Under the pieces are notes generated by a model that did not search any database, had not been told where the DNA came from, and saw only the letters and a program-made list of their open reading frames with translations. The position numbers were made by a program, and so were the translations under genes. This document shows, piece after piece, positions 5,847 to 7,768 of a stretch of 7,768 bases of DNA. Position 1 is the first letter of the stretch. The number at the start of each line of letters is the position of its first letter. The DNA lies in assembly GCA_902796375.1 (NCBI GenBank), contig CADBOW010000113.1:1-7768 (forward strand), read 5' to 3'. Origin of the DNA: an uncultured Lachnospiraceae bacterium (GTDB lineage Bacteria; Bacillota; Clostridia; Lachnospirales; Lachnospiraceae).

Positions 5847-7133
5847 TTACCTCCATTCATAATTGTCCTCGTAATCGTCTTCCATTCTTCCTTCATTTTC
5901 CTGCTGAATGTCCGGATTCTGATATCCAGCACCTGAATATGCATTCTGATAAAGTGGTCTCTGATACTGTAGTGGCTGAAGTACCTGTTCCTGTACGTTT
6001 CCGCCTGGAGCTCCGATATATCCACTATTTTCCGGCATGGGATAATTGTTCTGTCCGGAATCCTGCGGATAACCGGCCATCTCCTCCGGTGACTCCTGTG
6101 GAACCGGATCCGTCTGAACCTCTTCTCTCGATTCCTCTTCAGATGGATGATCCTGATCCGACCGGATTTCCGGTTCCACGGGATTGGCTGGCTCCTGCGT
6201 TTTTACAGGCTCCTGCTGTGTATGCATCTCCTCCTTTCCCTTATTTTCCTGCTCTTTCAGAAGCCGCAATGCACGAATAATCCGCTCCTCCCTCTCCTTG
6301 ATCGAGTCATAGGGTGACAGCATTCTGATCAGAATCTGTGATGTAAAGGTCAGTTTATCCTTTCTGTCTCCAAGGCGATCTTCCAAAAGGATCTGCCTCA
6401 GTTTCTCCGGCGTCAGCATCTGCTCCTTATGCAGGTTATGCATCCTTTTCGCCTGATCATGTGACGGAGCAATATTCTGATTCAGATAGATTCTGAAAAC
6501 CTCCTGCTGCAGTTCCCGGCTCAGAAAGGATAATTCAACGCCTTGCCTTATCCCGAACTTACCGGCATCCACTAGATTCAGGATATCCTCAATTAGGTCC
6601 GTCAAGCGAATATACCTCTGAATCTGAGTACAGCCTTCCCCGATTCTGGCAGCGAGAATACTACGGGATCGTTCCCCTGCATATTCCTCCGGTTCGTCCT
6701 GATTCCGTGGCAACCTTTGAATGGCCTCAAGCATGGTCTTATAGGTGAAGCCCTTTTCTGACGGGAGGATTTTCTCCCTTTGCATCAGATTTGCTTCGCC
6801 CATCAGGATCGTTGCTTCGTCCCGGTTCACATTGCGAACCAGAACAGGCATGGTTTCCATTTCCAATTTCAAGGCGACCCTCTGTCTCCGGTGTCCGGAA
6901 ATCAGCTCCAGCTCACCTTCCTCGTTGTAAAAGGCCAGCGCCGGCTCCAGAATTCCGTGAGTCTTGATGGATTCCATCAGTTTCTGCATTCCCTCATCAT
7001 CACGCACCTGAAAGGTATGATTCTGAAAGGGTTTTATCACATCCGGCGGAACACGAAGAATCTGGTCAATCCCTTCCGCCTTTTCAAAAGTCTGTGCGGC
7101 GAACCCCTGAAAGGCCGCCTTTTGTTCCTCCAT
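5847..7133 (-). CDS. ParB/RepB/Spo0J-family partition or DNA-binding protein
   Basis: This 428-residue protein has a ParB N-terminal (CTPase-type) domain at about 24-125, with a modified box II, SGHRRQRVA (79-87), and box III, NLMQREKILPSEKG (115-128). A central helix-turn-helix segment lies about 155-180 (RSILAARIGEGCTQIQRYIRL), followed by a helical part to about 295. The last ~130 residues are low complexity: first Glu/Pro/Gln-rich, then Tyr/Gln/Asn/Pro-rich, ending in an acidic YEDNYEWR. ParB proteins bind palindromic parS sites and spread as clamps to segregate DNA; some on conjugative elements act as regulators instead. No parA is adjacent on either side within the window. The ATG at 7133 follows AAGGTG at about 8-10 bases. 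It opens an operon with ssb, the 41-aa gene and the DUF5688-like gene. A terminator hairpin lies directly upstream, suggesting controlled entry into the operon. Confidence 0.9.
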   Translation of the reverse strand: MEEQKAAFQGFAAQTFEKAEGIDQILRVPPDVIKPFQNHTFQVRDDEGMQKLMESIKTHGILEPALAFYNEEGELELISGHRRQRVALKLEMETMPVLVRNVNRDEATILMGEANLMQREKILPSEKGFTYKTMLEAIQRLPRNQDEPEEYAGERSRSILAARIGEGCTQIQRYIRLTDLIEDILNLVDAGKFGIRQGVELSFLSRELQQEVFRIYLNQNIAPSHDQAKRMHNLHKEQMLTPEKLRQILLEDRLGDRKDKLTFTSQILIRMLSPYDSIKEREERIIRALRLLKEQENKGKEEMHTQQEPVKTQEPANPVEPEIRSDQDHPSEEESREEVQTDPVPQESPEEMAGYPQDSGQNNYPMPENSGYIGAPGGNVQEQVLQPLQYQRPLYQNAYSGAGYQNPDIQQENEGRMEDDYEDNYEWR

Positions 7134-7139
7134 AATTCA

Positions 7140-7211
7140 TCACCTTCTTTCGTATAAAAGCAAAAGGGCCTGTTTCTGTACATACGCGTACGGTAGCAGG
7201 CCCTCAGTCAT
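7140..7211 (-). CDS. Possible 23-aa leader peptide through the parB terminator (speculative)
   Basis: A frame from ATG 7211 to TGA 7142-7140 encodes 23 residues starting MTEGLLPYAYVQ, then a Leu-rich stretch (LLLL) and YERR. It spans both arms of the terminator hairpin, and its stop codon overlaps the AAGGTGATG region that serves as the parB ribosome binding site, so a ribosome reading it would both melt the hairpin and arrive at parB. Linear distance to the nearest good Shine-Dalgarno (AGGAGG, 7251-7246) is too long, but the intervening perfect hairpin could shorten it to 7 bases. The layout favours a regulatory leader; expression is unproven. Confidence 0.35.
   Translation of the reverse strand: MTEGLLPYAYVQKQALLLLYERR
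7154..7204 (-). terminator. Intrinsic terminator in the leader just upstream of parB
   Basis: On the minus strand AGGGCCTG (7204-7197) pairs with CAGGCCCT (7172-7165), followed by TTTGCTTTTAT. The interior holds a smaller GTAC/GTAC pairing (7191-7188 with 7181-7178). The T-tract is interrupted by GC, so termination may be partial. It lies about 50 bases after the endonuclease-like stop codon and about 10 bases before the parB ribosome binding site. It could end the upstream transcript, attenuate the parB operon, or both. Confidence 0.75.
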
Positions 7212-7216
7212 CACTT

Positions 7217-7243
7217 AACTTCTGGACAAATTGTCCAGAAGTT
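7217..7243. promoter_or_regulatory. Perfect 13-bp inverted repeat (operator, parS-like site or RNA hairpin)
   Basis: AACTTCTGGACAA (7217-7229) and TTGTCCAGAAGTT (7231-7243) are exact reverse complements separated by one base. It is not followed by a T-tract on the minus strand, so it is not a terminator for the endonuclease-like gene. As DNA it could be an operator or a binding site for the adjacent ParB; it does not resemble the bacterial chromosomal parS consensus. As RNA it makes a very stable hairpin between an AGGAGG and a candidate leader ATG. Confidence 0.75.
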
Positions 7244-7245
7244 TT

Positions 7246-7251
7246 CCTCCT
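7246..7251 (-). promoter_or_regulatory. Orphan strong Shine-Dalgarno AGGAGG after the endonuclease-like gene
   Basis: AGGAGG lies 5 bases after the stop codon of the endonuclease-like gene, with no ATG, GTG or TTG start at a normal distance. Two bases later the perfect inverted repeat begins, and 5 bases after that repeat comes the ATG at 7211. If the hairpin forms, the effective spacing is 7 bases. A CTG at 7 bases linear distance would give only a 7-codon frame and is less likely. Confidence 0.4.
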
Positions 7252-7256
7252 GAAGT

Positions 7257-7768
7257 TTATTCATTTAAAGCACGGATCTTCTCCAGATCCCTTACTACAT
7301 CTACATCCACCTTAGTTTTCAGGCATTGAAATACAACTGTGAGTGCCTCTGAAAGTGTTTCAGGAAGAGCATCGTTTCGGGAGATGCAGAAGCAATCGGT
7401 GTACTCCGGATCACCCGGTTCCAAAACTCGTAACATCCGGATTCTTTTTCTGAGACAGAGATCGTTTTTGATCTCCTCCTGCTTTCTTCTGCGCTTTGCC
7501 TTGTTCAGCTTTCCGGAGAATTCTATAGCAATCCTCTGTTCCGGGAGATAGAACTGAAGGGGAAGCCCCACCTCTCTGTCATCCTCCCGGATCAGCGGTA
7601 TTCTGCATTTTTCGGCGTAAAACCTAAATGCTTTAATCGGCAGATGATAACGTTCATCTCTTTTCTCCTTTCTCTTCCGCAACATCTCCCGGTAATTATC
7701 TTTGCTTCTATGCGCCCTGCATCCGGGACATTCCGTCCCCTTCAGCTTCGTGTTGATCTGCGCCTGCC
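7257..7768 (-). CDS. Zinc-motif, PD-(D/E)XK endonuclease-like protein, N-terminus beyond window
   Basis: The frame is open from the right edge to TAA at 7257, giving 169 visible residues; the true start lies outside. A Met at 7685 is not the start, because a conserved-looking Cys-Pro-Gly-Cys zinc motif (ECPGCRAHRS, codons at about 7730-7719) lies upstream in frame. The core resembles zinc-ribbon/treble-clef endonucleases related to Vsr and DUF559-type nucleases: EVGLPLQFYLPEQRIAIEFSG, then KQEEIKNDLCLRKRIRMLRV. The Glu of AIEF and a following Lys are kept. The position where relatives usually carry the metal-binding Asp (D-x-Y-x-P) is Gln (LQFYLP) and DG is SG, so activity may be lost or altered. 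A Cys pair (CFC) follows in DCFCISRND. Homologues are likely on conjugative elements. The fold assignment is from memory and moderate; a DNA-related role is inferred. Confidence 0.65.
   Translation of the reverse strand, partial: QAQINTKLKGTECPGCRAHRSKDNYREMLRKRKEKRDERYHLPIKAFRFYAEKCRIPLIREDDREVGLPLQFYLPEQRIAIEFSGKLNKAKRRRKQEEIKNDLCLRKRIRMLRVLEPGDPEYTDCFCISRNDALPETLSEALTVVFQCLKTKVDVDVVRDLEKIRALNE

Noticed and set aside
5804..6025. 73-aa minus-strand frame at the parB/ssb junction
   Set aside because: It overlaps the end of parB in a different frame; the parB tail continues in frame to a stop with the ssb ribosome binding site, leaving no role for it.
6780..7157. 125-aa plus-strand frame opposite parB
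   Set aside because: It is the complement of the ParB N-terminal domain, whose box II and box III motifs prove the minus-strand reading.
7217..7240. Sigma-A promoter with TGGACA as -35 in the parB leader
   Set aside because: No acceptable -10 element lies 16-18 bases downstream, and the hexamer is explained by the palindrome.
7217..7243. Inverted repeat read as terminator of the endonuclease-like gene
   Set aside because: On the minus strand the hairpin is followed by AAGTGATGAC, not a T-tract. The nearby hairpin at 7165-7204 fits a terminator better.

Overview
This window reads as a block of accessory DNA from a low-to-moderate GC Bacillota, most likely a gut Clostridia/Lachnospiraceae-type genome. 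That placement is inferred from the strong AGGAGG-type ribosome binding sites, the codon choices, and a gene set (ParB, SSB, DUF5688-like, RadC-like) typical of integrative conjugative elements or large plasmids of these bacteria. No relaxase, integrase or type IV secretion gene is visible, so the mobile-element assignment rests on gene content alone. Every supported gene lies on the minus strand, so transcription runs from high to low coordinates, and no stretch over 300 bases lacks a gene.

Layout in transcription order: (1) 7768-7257, the 3' part of a gene for a zinc-motif plus PD-(D/E)XK-endonuclease-like protein, cut by the window edge. (2) 7256-7134, a 123-base leader with a perfect 13-bp inverted repeat, a candidate 23-codon leader ORF and an intrinsic terminator directly before the next gene's ribosome binding site. 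(3) 7133-4363, a tight operon: ParB-family protein, SSB (TTG start), a 41-aa small protein, and a DUF5688-like protein, with gaps of 6 and 13 bases and one 11-base overlap. (4) 4362-4255, a second leader with a strong terminator, again directly before a ribosome binding site and overlapping a short ORF. (5) 4254-1, a second operon: a 111-aa unknown, a RadC-like JAB/JAMM protein (14-base overlap), and a very large secreted subtilisin-family (S8) protease whose frame stays open for 1005 codons to the left edge.

ParB, SSB and RadC-like proteins suit replication, partition or DNA-processing steps of a mobile element. The secreted protease at the end of the second operon acts outside the cytoplasm and is the unexpected partner. 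It has two long Asp/Glu/Ser-rich segments, one built from five 15-residue repeats, and a divergent but apparently complete Asp/His/Asn/Ser catalytic set.

The most interesting non-coding signal is that both operons begin immediately behind a terminator hairpin that overlaps a possible short leader ORF. In the parB leader, a 27-base hairpin could bring an AGGAGG to 7 bases from the leader ATG. Together these suggest attenuation or antitermination control, which is an inference from sequence layout only.
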